Shown here one piece after another: positions 63,783 to 64,000 of a stretch of DNA of 64,000 nt. A program made the translations under genes and the position numbers. The stretch covers positions 15,350,457-15,414,456 of the forward strand of contig CM040442.1 of the NCBI GenBank assembly GCA_022749755.1, given 5' to 3'. This stretch comes from Azadirachta indica. Its lineage: Eukaryota; Streptophyta; Magnoliopsida; Sapindales; Meliaceae. The notes below the pieces were generated by a model. It made no database searches. It saw only the letters and a list, made by a program, of their open reading frames with translations, and had not been told where the DNA came from. Every line of letters starts with the position of its first letter. The stretch's first letter is position 1.

Positions 63783-64000
63783 ATGGGCAGTGTGAAAATA
63801 AGGGAAGTTTGGAGTTCTAATCTTGATGAAGAAATATTCTTGTTCGCCCAGTGTTTGAACAGATTCAATTTTCTGTCTGTCGACACTGAATTTCCGGGTT
63901 TCCTCCGAAATACACCAAGAAATGCGCCAGAGGCGGTGCGCTATGAGGACCTGAAGTTCAATGTCGATCAGATGAAGATTATCCAACTGGGTGTTACTCT
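63783..64000 (+). CDS. CAF1: CCR4-associated factor 1 (CAF1) deadenylase, 5' part
   Basis: Catalytic subunit of the CCR4-NOT complex, a DEDD-type 3'-5' exonuclease that shortens mRNA poly(A) tails. The visible 72 complete codons begin MGSVKIREVWSSNLDEEIF. They contain the first exonuclease motif DTEFPGF (the D and E bind metal in the family) and the family phrase RYEDLKFNVDQMKIIQLGVTL. The first ATG at 63783 places KIREVW at its normal distance from the end. The reading frame is open to the window edge; plant CAF1 genes are usually about 270-280 codons without introns, so roughly three quarters lie outside. The CT-rich leader and W-boxes upstream support a real promoter. Variation after DTEFPG (FLRNTPRNAPEA) suggests one of the diverged CAF1 paralogues. 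Confidence 0.93.
   Translation, partial: MGSVKIREVWSSNLDEEIFLFAQCLNRFNFLSVDTEFPGFLRNTPRNAPEAVRYEDLKFNVDQMKIIQLGVT

Overview
The window is nuclear DNA of a eudicot plant. It is very AT-rich, its genes have many short introns with GT-AG borders, and every protein family that can be recognised has close relatives in land plants. Between the genes lie degenerate retrotransposons and DNA-transposon pieces. A run of exactly 100 N (33349-33448) shows it comes from a draft assembly. The species cannot be told from the sequence alone.

Four protein-coding loci can be supported. (1) A CHX-type cation/H+ antiporter lies on the minus strand (5984 to 2566, three exons); its reading frame is broken twice by single extra bases. 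(2) A group I WRKY transcription factor of the WRKY33 type lies on the minus strand (14940 to 12606, five exons, 588 codons, fully intact). (3) An F-box/leucine-rich-repeat protein of the FBL3 type lies on the minus strand (29046 to 25338, seven exons); one extra T cuts off its last residues. (4) The first 73 codons of a CAF1-type deadenylase run off the right end on the plus strand (63783 onward). There are also two broken genes: a multi-exon membrane-protein gene (35570 to about 33828, minus) that starts with an acidic repeat region, and a short exon-like fragment (61986-62253, plus).

The right half is mostly mobile-element debris. A LINE on the minus strand runs from about 56642 (ORF1) to a poly(A) tail at 46750. 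It is split by a complete but decayed Copia element, also on the minus strand, at 47573-52012. The Copia element has two LTRs and a clear 5-bp target duplication (gtaaa on both sides). An orphan Copia RNase H piece lies at 40896-41239 and a CACTA (En/Spm) transposase remnant at 58381-59457. The left half between the genes (6.1-12.6 kb and 15-25 kb) is AT-rich DNA without genes. It holds a diverged tandem duplication of about 1.4 kb (18.18-20.80 kb), minisatellites and microsatellites.

The most interesting regulatory pattern is repeated clustering of W-boxes (TTGACC/T, the binding site of WRKY proteins). Clusters lie upstream of the WRKY gene (15673-15846), beyond its 3' end including a perfect palindrome (11710-11780), in a gene-free stretch (22238-22280), beyond the F-box gene (24862-24873) and in the CAF1 promoter (63531-63612). 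The WRKY and CAF1 families are both known to respond to stress in other plants, so common control is plausible but not shown. No new multi-gene system was found.
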